64,000 nt of DNA. Origin: Variovorax paradoxus B4. GTDB lineage: Bacteria > Pseudomonadota > Gammaproteobacteria > Burkholderiales > Burkholderiaceae_C. The notes under the pieces are model-generated. The model made no database searches, was not told where the DNA came from, and saw only the letters and a program-made list of their open reading frames with translations. Location of the stretch: NCBI RefSeq assembly GCF_000463015.1, contig NC_022247.1:620001-684000 (forward strand). Direction: 5' to 3'. Positions within the stretch are counted from its first letter, which is position 1, and every line of letters starts with the position of its first letter. This document shows positions 39,057-47,390 of this stretch, piece by piece. Made by a program: the position numbers and the translations under genes.

Positions 39057-41033
39057 ATGCGATCGCGTTGTTTGCGGCTGCTGCTGTGGCTGGTGCTGCT
39101 GGTCTTCGGCAACGCCGCCTTCGCCGCCCAGCGTGCCCTGCTCGTTGGCGTCTCCGAACTCGTCAACCAGCCGCAGGCCCTGTGGCTGCAGGCGCCTCGC
39201 AACGACGTGATGCTGATGCGCGACGCACTGCAGAAGCAGGGCTTCGCAGCCGCCGACATCACCGTGCTCGCCGACGGCGTGAGCGGCTCGGTGCTGCCCG
39301 AATCGCAGGCCATCCACGATGCGCTCGGCCGGTTGCTCGCGCAATCGAGAAGCGGCGATTTCGTGTTCCTCTACTTTTCCGGCCACGGCACCCGCCTGCG
39401 CGACAGCAGCAAGCGCTACCAGGAGCCCGACGGCCTTTCGGAAAACTTCCTCGCACGCGATGTGCGCGGCACGCTCGGCAGCGACAACGTGCTCACGGGC
39501 GACCTGCGCGATGCCGATTTCGATGCCTGGATCCAGGCCTTCCTGGCACGCAACGTGTTCGTCGCCTCCGTCTTCGACACCTGCTCGGCGAACTCGATGA
39601 CCCGCAGCAGCACGGCCGACAGCCCACTCATTGCCGAAGGGCCGGCCGACGACGAGGTGCGCTGGCGCGGCCTGCGCACCGGCCAGCTGGTCGGTGCGCC
39701 CGGTCCCGCCGCGCGCGTCGCCATGGCGCGGCCTGCCGCGGCCGAGCCGGTGCCGCGCGCGCGCTATGTCGCGCTCTTCGCCTCCGAGAGCCATCAGATC
39801 ACGCCCGAGCTGCGCCTGCCGCGCAAGAGCCGCAATGCACGCCCGCAGGGCCTGCTGACCTGGGCCGTGGTCGAGGCGCTCGCGCGCAAGCCCGCCACCT
39901 GGCGCGACCTGTTCGACGGCGTGCTGGCCATCTACCCGCCGGTGATCGACGAACTCGCGCAACGCTTCCCCACGCGCGAGCTGCCATCGCCGGTGGCCGA
40001 GGGCAATCTCGATGCGCCGATCTTCGCCAACCGCGCGCAGGCCGTTTCGACGCGGCCGGTCTGGCGCGCGCAGCGCTCCGGCGACACGCTGGTCCTGCAG
40101 GCCGGCCAGCTCGACGGCCTGGTGGCGCAGCAGCCGCTGCGCGTGCTGGCCACGATGGAAGACGGCACGGTGCGCAGCGCCGAGGGCCAGCTCTCGCAGG
40201 CGTACACCGACAAGGCGCGCATGGCCGTGCCGCCCGCGCTGCGCGAGCTGTCCGGCGCCGCGCTCTGGAACATCACGCCGCTCGGCGAACCGGCGCCGGT
40301 CGCGCTGCGCGTGCGCGCGGAGCAGGGCCTGCCGCCCGGGCTGAGTCTCGAATACCCCGCCTCCATCATCGCCGTGGGCGAGACGGACGGTGCCGACGTG
40401 CGCTGGACCGGCACCCGGCTCGAAGTGCTCTCGCCCTCGCTCGGTGCGGGCGCAAGGCCTTTGCCGGCCGATTCCGCAGCGCCCCGCCGGCATCTCGAAA
40501 TGCTGGCCCGGCTCAAGTGGCTCAACCAGCTCTACACCATCGCCAGGGATGCGCAGTTCGACGGCTTCGACGCAGTGTTCGAAGTGTGGAACGGCGATCG
40601 CCTGGTGCGCAGCGGCCCGGCCCAGCAGGCCGGCGCCAGGCTGCTGCCGCTGCGCAGCGGCGAGCGCGCCGTGCTCAACGTGCGCAACGCCACCGGGCGC
40701 TCGGTGGACCTCGTCGTCGTCGGCATCGACCCGCAGGGCGGCACGCGCCAGGTCTACCCCGAGGACCCGGGCGAGACCAACCGCTTCAAGCGCGGCACGC
40801 GCGACGCGCCCGCCGTCAAGCGCTTCGAATTGCCCTGGTTCAACGCCGAAGGCGGCCGGCTGCTGGTGCTGGCGGCGCCGGCGGCGCCCTACAGCGCGCC
40901 GCGCCTGTTCGGTGCGGGCGCGGTCGATGCGGTGGCGCAAGTGCGGGTGCGCGGCGCCCTGCAACAAGACAGCGAGCGGCAGACCTTTGCCGCGATGGTT
41001 CATTGGGCGGGCGAAGCTTCGTCCGCCAGGTAA
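39057..41033 (+). CDS. Caspase-family (peptidase C14) protein in the T6SS operon
   Basis: A 658-residue exported protein: signal peptide LRLLLWLVLLVFGNAAFAAQ (about 1-23), then a caspase-like domain (about 24-310). His110 lies in FLYFSGHGTRL and Cys176 in VFDTCSANS, so the His-Cys dyad is intact. The C-terminal half contains beta-rich segments and near 550-630 a DUF4384-like pattern (GIDPQGGTRQVYPEDPGE) also present in the operon kinase. It would act in the periplasm. ATG 39057 directly precedes the signal peptide and follows a strong AAGGAG. It completes a sigma-like/membrane/protease trio; a regulated-proteolysis or defence role is inference. Confidence 0.85.
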   Translation: MRSRCLRLLLWLVLLVFGNAAFAAQRALLVGVSELVNQPQALWLQAPRNDVMLMRDALQKQGFAAADITVLADGVSGSVLPESQAIHDALGRLLAQSRSGDFVFLYFSGHGTRLRDSSKRYQEPDGLSENFLARDVRGTLGSDNVLTGDLRDADFDAWIQAFLARNVFVASVFDTCSANSMTRSSTADSPLIAEGPADDEVRWRGLRTGQLVGAPGPAARVAMARPAAAEPVPRARYVALFASESHQITPELRLPRKSRNARPQGLLTWAVVEALARKPATWRDLFDGVLAIYPPVIDELAQRFPTRELPSPVAEGNLDAPIFANRAQAVSTRPVWRAQRSGDTLVLQAGQLDGLVAQQPLRVLATMEDGTVRSAEGQLSQAYTDKARMAVPPALRELSGAALWNITPLGEPAPVALRVRAEQGLPPGLSLEYPASIIAVGETDGADVRWTGTRLEVLSPSLGAGARPLPADSAAPRRHLEMLARLKWLNQLYTIARDAQFDGFDAVFEVWNGDRLVRSGPAQQAGARLLPLRSGERAVLNVRNATGRSVDLVVVGIDPQGGTRQVYPEDPGETNRFKRGTRDAPAVKRFELPWFNAEGGRLLVLAAPAAPYSAPRLFGAGAVDAVAQVRVRGALQQDSERQTFAAMVHWAGEASSAR

Positions 41034-41067
41034 CGACAGACAACCGGATTTTTCTCAGGAGATCGAC

Positions 41068-41625
41068 ATGAGCTGGACATACGATGGAAAACTGGACCCC
41101 GACGAGGCCCTGCGCCTGCTCGACTACCTGTCGGGCGAATCGGGCAACGACTTCGCGATGATGATCGAGAGCAAGGGCTCGCCGATCGAAGGGGAGTCCA
41201 AGCGCACGTACGAAGACGGCAAGCAGCGCATGGACATCGGCGGCTATTCGTACAAGTCGGACGTCGTCATTCCGCCCGGCTCCAGCAAGGGCAAGCTGCG
41301 CAACTACTCCTTCATAGTGATCCGCGACTGCGATGCGGCCACGGCCTCCATCGCCAGCCTGCTGAAGAGCCAGGACAGCGACCTGAAGGTGACCATCTCG
41401 GTCTTCAAGGCCGGCGGCGACAGTTCCAAGGACCAGCAGTCGCACCTCGAATTCGTGCTCGAAGGTGCGCGCGTGAACTGCCACGCCATCGTCACGGGCG
41501 GCACGCCCAAGCGCCCCTGCGACCTGATCTTCTTCGACTACACGAAGCTGGAGATCCGTTCGGCGCCGCAGCAGCAGACGGGCGCGCGAGGTGCCGTTCG
41601 CACCTGCACCTTTGCGGGGAACTGA
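41068..41625 (+). CDS. hcp: Hcp family type VI secretion tube protein
   Basis: A 185-residue protein that forms hexameric rings of the T6SS inner tube. The region FAMMIESKGSPIEGES, then RNYSFIVIRDCDAATASIASLL, LKVTISVFKAGG and HLEFVLEGARVN follow the Hcp beta-barrel plus helix pattern. CAGGAG lies seven bases before the ATG. The N-terminal 25 residues are longer than in Pseudomonas Hcp1. It sits directly before tagJ with one base between. It is somewhat divergent, so an Hcp-like structural variant rather than the main tube protein is possible. Confidence 0.82.
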   Translation: MSWTYDGKLDPDEALRLLDYLSGESGNDFAMMIESKGSPIEGESKRTYEDGKQRMDIGGYSYKSDVVIPPGSSKGKLRNYSFIVIRDCDAATASIASLLKSQDSDLKVTISVFKAGGDSSKDQQSHLEFVLEGARVNCHAIVTGGTPKRPCDLIFFDYTKLEIRSAPQQQTGARGAVRTCTFAGN

Positions 41626-41626
41626 C

Positions 41627-42427
41627 ATGGCCACCTCTGCCGAACTCCTCAAGTCCGCCGACCCCGTCGCCGCGCTCAAGGCCCTCAGCGACGAGGTCCG
41701 CGCCAAGCCCGCCGACAGCAAGCACCGCGTCTTCATGGCGCAGCTGCTGTGCGTGCTGGGTCAATGGGAACGCGCGCTCAACCAGCTCACCGTCGCGGCC
41801 GAGCTCGATGCGCTCGCCGTTCCCATGAAGCAGGTGTACGGCGACGCCGTGCGCTGCGAAGGCCTGCGCGCCGAGGTGTTTGCCGGCACGCGCACGCCCA
41901 TGGTCTTCGGCCAGCCCGACGAATGGCTGGCGCTGCTCATCGAATCGCTGCTGCGCCAGGGCCGCGGCGAGAGCGAGCTGGCCGAGGACCTTCGCCAGCG
42001 GGCCTTCGACGGTGCACCCGCCATCGCCGGCACCATCGACGGCGCGCCCTTCGAATGGCTGGCCGATGCCGACATGCGCCTGGGCCCCGTGCTCGAAGCC
42101 TTCGTCAACGGCAAGTACTACTGGATTCCCTACGCCCGGCTCGCGCACATCAAGATCGATCCGCCCGAGGACCTGCGCGACTGCGTCTGGATGCCCGCGC
42201 ACCTGCAGTTCGAGAACGGCGGCGAAACGCTGGCGCTCATTCCCACCCGCTACGAAGGCACCGAGAAGAGCGAAGACGGCGAGCTGCTTCTCGCGCGCAA
42301 GACCGAGTGGCGCGAACTGCGGCCCGAGGTCTGGGCCGGCTGCGGCCAGCGCGTGCTCGGCAGCGACGCCGGCGAGTACGCGCTCATGGACGTGCGCGAG
42401 ATCCTCTTCGAAAGCCAGGGCGCATAG
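41627..42427 (+). CDS. tagJ: Type VI secretion accessory protein TagJ (ImpE)
   Basis: A 266-residue ImpE-family protein. The N-terminal helical part (ADSKHRVFMAQLLCVLGQWERALNQL) is TPR-like, and the C-terminal part contains the family pattern FEWLADADMRLGPVLEAF and YYWIPYARLAHIKIDPPEDLRDCVW. In T6SS clusters of this type, TagJ binds the N-terminal helix of the sheath protein TssB and interacts with ClpV, tuning sheath disassembly. Its partner TssB is not in this window. One base separates it from hcp and two from tssE. Confidence 0.93.
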   Translation: MATSAELLKSADPVAALKALSDEVRAKPADSKHRVFMAQLLCVLGQWERALNQLTVAAELDALAVPMKQVYGDAVRCEGLRAEVFAGTRTPMVFGQPDEWLALLIESLLRQGRGESELAEDLRQRAFDGAPAIAGTIDGAPFEWLADADMRLGPVLEAFVNGKYYWIPYARLAHIKIDPPEDLRDCVWMPAHLQFENGGETLALIPTRYEGTEKSEDGELLLARKTEWRELRPEVWAGCGQRVLGSDAGEYALMDVREILFESQGA

Positions 42428-42429
42428 CC

Positions 42430-42945
42430 ATGGCCGAACTCACCGCCCAGGAACGCCTGCAGCCGTCGCTGCTCGACCGCCTGGTCGACGACGCGCCCAG
42501 CGAAAAGCGCGAGAGCGACGAGAGGCGCACGCTCACCAAGCAGGCGCTGCGCTCGGCCGTGCTGCGCGACCTGAGCTGGCTCTTCAACGCCACCGGCTTC
42601 GGGCTTGCCATGGACGACAAGCAATACCCGAACGCCGCACGCTCGGTCATCAACTACGGATTGCCTATGCTGTCTGGCCAGTTCACCTCGTCGGTGCAGC
42701 GTGTCAGCATGGAACAGGCTTTGAAGAACGCAATCCTGCAGTTCGAGCCGCGCATTTTGTCCCGCACTCTCGAAGTTGAACTCGTCATGGAAGGCTCGGC
42801 ACTCGACTCGCACAACAGCATCGGCCTGCAGATCCGCGGCATGCTGTGGGCGCAGCCCGTGCCGCTCGAGTTCCTGATGCGAAGCCGTGTAGACCTGGAA
42901 GAAGGACGCATCGAGATCGTGGACATGGCGCAAAACCCAAGGTAA
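42430..42945 (+). CDS. tssE: Type VI secretion baseplate protein TssE (gp25-like)
   Basis: A 171-residue gp25-like baseplate wedge protein. It begins with RLQPSLLDRLVDD, a common TssE opening, and has RDLSWLFNATG, SVINYGLPMLSGQ and the acidic family segment FEPRILSRTLEVEL that matches the EPR core motif of gp25 proteins. TssE helps start sheath polymerisation. The ATG follows the tagJ stop by two bases and the gene ends seven bases before tssF. Confidence 0.95.
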   Translation: MAELTAQERLQPSLLDRLVDDAPSEKRESDERRTLTKQALRSAVLRDLSWLFNATGFGLAMDDKQYPNAARSVINYGLPMLSGQFTSSVQRVSMEQALKNAILQFEPRILSRTLEVELVMEGSALDSHNSIGLQIRGMLWAQPVPLEFLMRSRVDLEEGRIEIVDMAQNPR

Positions 42946-42952
42946 GTCCGAC

Positions 42953-44845
42953 ATGGACCCTCGGCTGCTGAACCTGTATGAACAGGAACTGCGCTATTTC
43001 CGCGAGAGCTCCTCGGAGTTCGCGCGCGCCTTTCCGAAGATCGCGCACCGCCTGGGCATCGAAGGCCAGGAGGTCGCCGATCCGTACGTCGAGCGGCTGA
43101 TCGAGGCCACGGCCTTCCTGTCGGCGCGCGTCAACCTCAAGCTCGATGCCGAATACCCGCGTTTCACGGGCCACCTGCTCGACATCGTCTATCCGAATTT
43201 CCTCGCGCCCACGCCGGCGATGGCGGTCGTCTCCTTCTCGCCCGATCTCGACGACGCCAACCTCGCGACCGGTCCCAGGCTGCCGCGCGGCGCCGGGCTG
43301 CGCGCGCGGCAGGCCGTGGGGCAGAACACGCATTGCGAGTTCCGCACCTCGAGCGCGCTGCGCATCTGGCCGATCGAGATCCAGCGCGCCCAGTACTTCA
43401 CCTATGCGCCCGACCTGCCGCTCGGAACGCACCCCCAGTCCCGTGCCATCCGCGGCGGCCTGCGCATTGCGCTGCATGCGACGGCGGGGCTCAACTTCAG
43501 CCAGATCGCGCTCGACGACCTGGTGCTGCATCTCGGCGGCGCCGAAGACGTGGCATGGCAGTTGCAGGAGTGCGCGCTGGGCCAGCCCATCGGCGTGATG
43601 GTGCGGCCGCTGTCGCCCACCGGCGCGCTGCAGGGCGCGGCGCAGAGCCTGCCGGCCACGGCGATCCAGCCCGTCGGCTTCGAGGACGATGAAGCGCTGC
43701 TGCCGGTCACGGCCACCGGCTTCTCGGGCTTCCGCCTGCTGCAGGAGTACTTCGCGTTTCCACAGCGCTTCCAGTTCCTGCGTATCGCGGGGCTGCAATC
43801 GGTGCTCGCGGCGATGCCGGTCGCCGAGGTCGAGCTCGTGCTGCTGTTCTCGCGCGGCGATGCGGCACTCGAAAAACTGGTGAGCGCCGACAACGTGCAG
43901 CTGCACTGCGTGCCGGTGGTCAATCTGTTCAACAAGCGGCTCGACCGTGTGCCGCTGACCGAAGGCGTGAGCCAGTTCCACCTGGTGCCCGACCGCACGC
44001 GGCCGCAGGATTTCGAGGTGCACACCGTTACCGAGGTCATCGGCCACGGCGCGCCCGGCGTCGATGCATCGGCGGCCGAACAGGTGTTTCGCCCTTTCTA
44101 TTCGGCCTTCCATGGCACGCGGCACAGCCACCCGGCCTACTTCACGACCACCCGCGAGCCGCGGATGCTGTCGGTGCGCCAGCGCACCGAGGGCCATCGC
44201 AGCAGCCACATCGGCTCCGAGGTCTACATGCAGATCGTCGATCCGCAGCAGGCGCCGTACGCCGCCACGCTGCGGCAGCTCGCGGTGGCCGCGCTGTGCA
44301 CCAACCGCGACCTGCCGCTCCTGATGCCGCTGGGGCGCGACAACGACTTCGATTGCGTCGACTCCTTCCCCGTGCAGCGGGTGCGCATGGTTCGCGGTCC
44401 TTCGCGGCCGGTGTCGCCGGTGGTGAGCCAGGGGCTGGGCTGGCGGGTGGTCGATCACCTTGCGCTCAACTACCTGTCGATCTCCGACAGCACGCCGGAG
44501 CAGGGCGCTGCCGCATTGCGCGAAACGCTGATGCTCTACGCCACGCATGCCGACGAGATGCGCCAGGGCCAGGTGCGCGGGCTGCTCTCGGTGAGAGCCA
44601 AGCCCGTGGCGCGCCGCCTGCCGCTCAAGGGACCGATCGCCTTCGGGCGCGGGCTCGAAGTGACGCTCGAGGTCGACAAGGACGCATTCCACGGCCACAG
44701 CGTGTTCCTGTTCGGCGCGGTGATGGCGCGCTTTCTCGCGCGCCACGTGGAGGTCAACCATTTCGTCGAGACCGTGCTGCGCGTGGCGGGCAAGGGCGAG
44801 ACCATGCGATGGAGGCCGCTATGCGGGACCCGGCAGATTCTGTGA
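42953..44845 (+). CDS. tssF: Type VI secretion baseplate protein TssF
   Basis: A 630-residue baseplate wedge protein. It opens with the characteristic MDPRLLNLYEQELRYFRESSSEFARAFPKIA and continues with DPYVERLIEATAFLSARV and HLLDIVYPNFLAPTPAM, all classic TssF segments. The C-terminal half includes the LGRDNDFDCVDSFPVQRVRMVRGP region. TssF pairs with TssG around TssK. Length matches the family. The gene ends within tssG, overlapping by 25 bases. Confidence 0.96.
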   Translation: MDPRLLNLYEQELRYFRESSSEFARAFPKIAHRLGIEGQEVADPYVERLIEATAFLSARVNLKLDAEYPRFTGHLLDIVYPNFLAPTPAMAVVSFSPDLDDANLATGPRLPRGAGLRARQAVGQNTHCEFRTSSALRIWPIEIQRAQYFTYAPDLPLGTHPQSRAIRGGLRIALHATAGLNFSQIALDDLVLHLGGAEDVAWQLQECALGQPIGVMVRPLSPTGALQGAAQSLPATAIQPVGFEDDEALLPVTATGFSGFRLLQEYFAFPQRFQFLRIAGLQSVLAAMPVAEVELVLLFSRGDAALEKLVSADNVQLHCVPVVNLFNKRLDRVPLTEGVSQFHLVPDRTRPQDFEVHTVTEVIGHGAPGVDASAAEQVFRPFYSAFHGTRHSHPAYFTTTREPRMLSVRQRTEGHRSSHIGSEVYMQIVDPQQAPYAATLRQLAVAALCTNRDLPLLMPLGRDNDFDCVDSFPVQRVRMVRGPSRPVSPVVSQGLGWRVVDHLALNYLSISDSTPEQGAAALRETLMLYATHADEMRQGQVRGLLSVRAKPVARRLPLKGPIAFGRGLEVTLEVDKDAFHGHSVFLFGAVMARFLARHVEVNHFVETVLRVAGKGETMRWRPLCGTRQIL

Positions 44846-45990
44846 GCGCCGCCCGGCCGCCCGAAGGCGCTCGCCCCCTCGCTCGCGAGGGGGGAGGCGA
44901 AGTCCGCGAAGCGGCGAGCCCGGGGGAGTCAGTCAACACGCGTGTCGACAACGCGCTGCGCGGGTGGTCGGCGGAGCCGTGGTCCTACGACTATTTCGCG
45001 GTGCTGCGCCGGCTGGAATCGGTGGCCGCGACCACGCCGCGCTGGGGCCGCGCATTGCTGCCGAGCGCGGAGCCGGTGCGCGTGGGGCAGGAGCCGTCGC
45101 TGTCGTTCGCGCCGGCCAGCTTCAGCCGCTTCGAACCGGCAAGCGCCCACTCGCCGCCGCGCCTGCGCCAGCATTTCTTCAGCTACGTCGGGCCCAACGG
45201 TCCTCTGCCGGTTCACCTGAGCGACTTCATCCGCGAGCGCAGCCTGAACCATGGCGACCCGACCTGGCTGGCCTTTCTCGACAGCTTTCTGCACCGCTTC
45301 TCGCTGCACTTCTATCGCGCGTGGGCGCAGGCGCGGCCCGCAGTGGCGCTCGACCGGCCGGGCGAGGACCGCTTCCGCCTGCAGGTCGGCGCGTTCGTGG
45401 GCATCGGCACGCCGGGGCGCATCGAGCGCGACGAGGTGCACGACGATGCCCGCCTTCATTTCTCGGGCTGGCTCGCGCGCCGCGTGCACAACGCCGAGAG
45501 CGTGGAGTCGGTGCTGTGCAGTTACTTCGGCGTGCCGGTGGCGCTGGAGCGCTGGGTCGGCCACTGGATGAGCCTGCCCGCCGGCGAGCTCACGCGGCTG
45601 GGGCAGGGCGAGAGTTCGCGCTCGATGGGCATGGGCGCGATGCTCGGCACGCGTGCGTGGGACCGGCAGCACCGCGTGCGCCTGCACATCGGCCCGCTCA
45701 CGCTCGCGCAGTACCGCATGTTCCTGCCGATCGGCAACGCGAGGCCGGTGCTGCAGCGCTGGATGCAGCAGTTGCTCGGGGACGAACTCGAATGGGACGC
45801 CGAGCTGGTGCTCGAGACGACGCAGGTGCCCGTTACGCGCCTCGGCAAGGCGAAGGGCAACGCGCCGCGCCTGGGCTGGGTCTCCTGGCTCGGCCAGCGC
45901 ACGCGCGCGAAGGACGCGGCGGACGTGCGCATCGGCAACAGCTCGATGACCGCCCGTACCGCCCAGGCCACTGTGGGAGCCGCCGCATGA
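44821..45990 (+). CDS. tssG: Type VI secretion baseplate protein TssG with repeat-derived N-terminus
   Basis: A 389-residue TssG. The conserved body starts near residue 48 (WSYDYFAVLRRLES) and includes LRQHFFSYVGPNGPLPVHLSDF, FLDSFLHRFSLHFYRAWAQ and LGTRAWDRQHRVRLHIGPL. The first 45 residues (SAARPPEGARPLAREGGG and flanks) are not TssG-like and are encoded by a GC-rich repeat unit. GGAGG lies five bases before the ATG at 44821; an ATG at 44809 is also possible. It overlaps tssF at one end and the methyltransferase at the other (ATGA). Confidence 0.94.
   Translation: MRDPADSVSAARPPEGARPLAREGGGEVREAASPGESVNTRVDNALRGWSAEPWSYDYFAVLRRLESVAATTPRWGRALLPSAEPVRVGQEPSLSFAPASFSRFEPASAHSPPRLRQHFFSYVGPNGPLPVHLSDFIRERSLNHGDPTWLAFLDSFLHRFSLHFYRAWAQARPAVALDRPGEDRFRLQVGAFVGIGTPGRIERDEVHDDARLHFSGWLARRVHNAESVESVLCSYFGVPVALERWVGHWMSLPAGELTRLGQGESSRSMGMGAMLGTRAWDRQHRVRLHIGPLTLAQYRMFLPIGNARPVLQRWMQQLLGDELEWDAELVLETTQVPVTRLGKAKGNAPRLGWVSWLGQRTRAKDAADVRIGNSSMTARTAQATVGAAA
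44851..44938. repeat. GC-rich repeat embedded in the tssG coding sequence
   Basis: The sequence CCCCTCGCTCGCGAGGGGGG (44875-44893 region), with flanking CCGAAGGCGCTCG and CGCGAAGCGGCGAGCCCGGGGGAGT, forms a stem-loop-rich unit like the intergenic repeats elsewhere in the window. It lies entirely inside the 5 prime part of tssG and is read in frame. Confidence 0.6.
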
Positions 45991-47321
45991 CCACGACGCC
46001 CGCGTACCCGGACACGTTGACGCACGCGGCCGCGCTGGCGCAAGCCGCGGCCCTGATCAAGGCGCAGAAGCTGGACGCGGCGGGTGAATTGCTCGTCCGC
46101 ATTCTGGAGGTCGCGCCGGCCGACCCCGACGCGCTGCACTACCAGGGCCTGCTGCGCCATGCGCAAGGCCGCAGCAACGAGAGCATCGCGTTGATCGGAC
46201 GGTCGCTCACGCTGCAACCCGCGCAGAGCGGTGCCTGGAACAACCTGGGCAACCTGCTGGTCGAGACCGGCCGCATCGACGACGCAATGCGCGCCTACGG
46301 CAACAGCGTCTCCTTCGCGAAAGGAGGCGACGAAGGCGCCGATGCCTTGAGCAACATCGCGTCGCTCGAACGCCGCAAGGGCCACTGGCAAGCCGCCGAG
46401 CGCGTCAGCCGCCGGGCGATCGAACTGCGGCCGGAATTCAGCGAGGCCTGGTACAACCTGTCGATCGCACTGATGGAGCAGGGGCGCATCCATGAGAGCG
46501 TCATCGCCAACAGCCGTGCGGTGTTGCTGCAGCCGCGCAACCTGAGCGCCCGCTCGCAGGTGATTCGCGCGCTGGAACTGCTCGGCGAGAGCGAGCAGGC
46601 CGTCGGCATGTACCGGGAGTGGCTGGCAGAAGATCCAGGCAATCCCGTGGTCACGCATCTGCTGGCCGCCTGCGAGGGACATGCGCCCGCGCGCGCCAGC
46701 GACGGCTATGTGGAAACCGTGTTCGACAGCTACGCCGGAAGCTTCGACGCGAGTCTGGAGAAGCTGCACTACCGCGCGCCCGAGCTGGTGGCGCACGCGG
46801 TGCAGGAAATGCATGGCGCGCCGGCCGAGAGTCTGGCCGTGGTCGATGCCGGCTGCGGCACCGGACTCTGCGCCCCGCTGCTGCGGCCTTGGGCCGCGCA
46901 CCTGGCCGGCTGCGACCTGTCGGTCGGCATGCTGCAGCGCGCGCAGCAGCGCGGCGGCTACGACGTGCTGCACAAGGCCGAGCTCACCCACTACCTGCAT
47001 ACCCAGCCCGGCCGGTTCGACCTGGTGATATCGGCTGACACGCTGTGCTACTTCGGCGACCTGCGCGAGGTGCTGGCGGCCGCCGCGCGCGCGCTGCGTC
47101 CCGAAGGCGGGGTGGTGTTCACGGTCGAGGCCATGCCCGGGGGCCAGGACGACTTCAGGCTCGAAGGCAGCGGCCGCTACCGCCATGCGGCTGCGCATGT
47201 CGAGGCCCGTCTTGCGGCTGCCGGTTTCGGTGCCGTGCGCATCGAGCCGATCGTTCCGCGCCGCGAAGCGGGGCAGGACGTGCAGGGTTGGCTGGCCAGC
47301 GCAAGGCTTTCTGCGCATTGA
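45987..47321 (+). CDS. TPR protein with SAM-dependent methyltransferase domain in the T6SS operon
   Basis: A 444-residue cytoplasmic fusion. Residues about 10-225 contain five or six TPR-like repeats (for example AGELLVRILEVAPADPDALHYQGL and SGAWNNLGNLLVETGRIDDAM). Residues about 235-444 form a class I methyltransferase: motif I VVDAGCGTGLCAPLL, motif II GCDLSVGMLQRA, and FDLVISADTLCYFGDLREVL. It overlaps tssG by four bases (ATGA), so it is expressed with the baseplate genes. It is not a core T6SS component. The substrate is unknown; a T6SS protein recognised by the TPR part is plausible but unproven. Confidence 0.88.
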   Translation: MTTTPAYPDTLTHAAALAQAAALIKAQKLDAAGELLVRILEVAPADPDALHYQGLLRHAQGRSNESIALIGRSLTLQPAQSGAWNNLGNLLVETGRIDDAMRAYGNSVSFAKGGDEGADALSNIASLERRKGHWQAAERVSRRAIELRPEFSEAWYNLSIALMEQGRIHESVIANSRAVLLQPRNLSARSQVIRALELLGESEQAVGMYREWLAEDPGNPVVTHLLAACEGHAPARASDGYVETVFDSYAGSFDASLEKLHYRAPELVAHAVQEMHGAPAESLAVVDAGCGTGLCAPLLRPWAAHLAGCDLSVGMLQRAQQRGGYDVLHKAELTHYLHTQPGRFDLVISADTLCYFGDLREVLAAAARALRPEGGVVFTVEAMPGGQDDFRLEGSGRYRHAAAHVEARLAAAGFGAVRIEPIVPRREAGQDVQGWLASARLSAH

Positions 47322-47390
47322 CGCCCGGCACGGGTCGCAGAACTTCGAATTTTCCGGCATGAATCGTCTTCAACAGATACGGAGTCTTCC

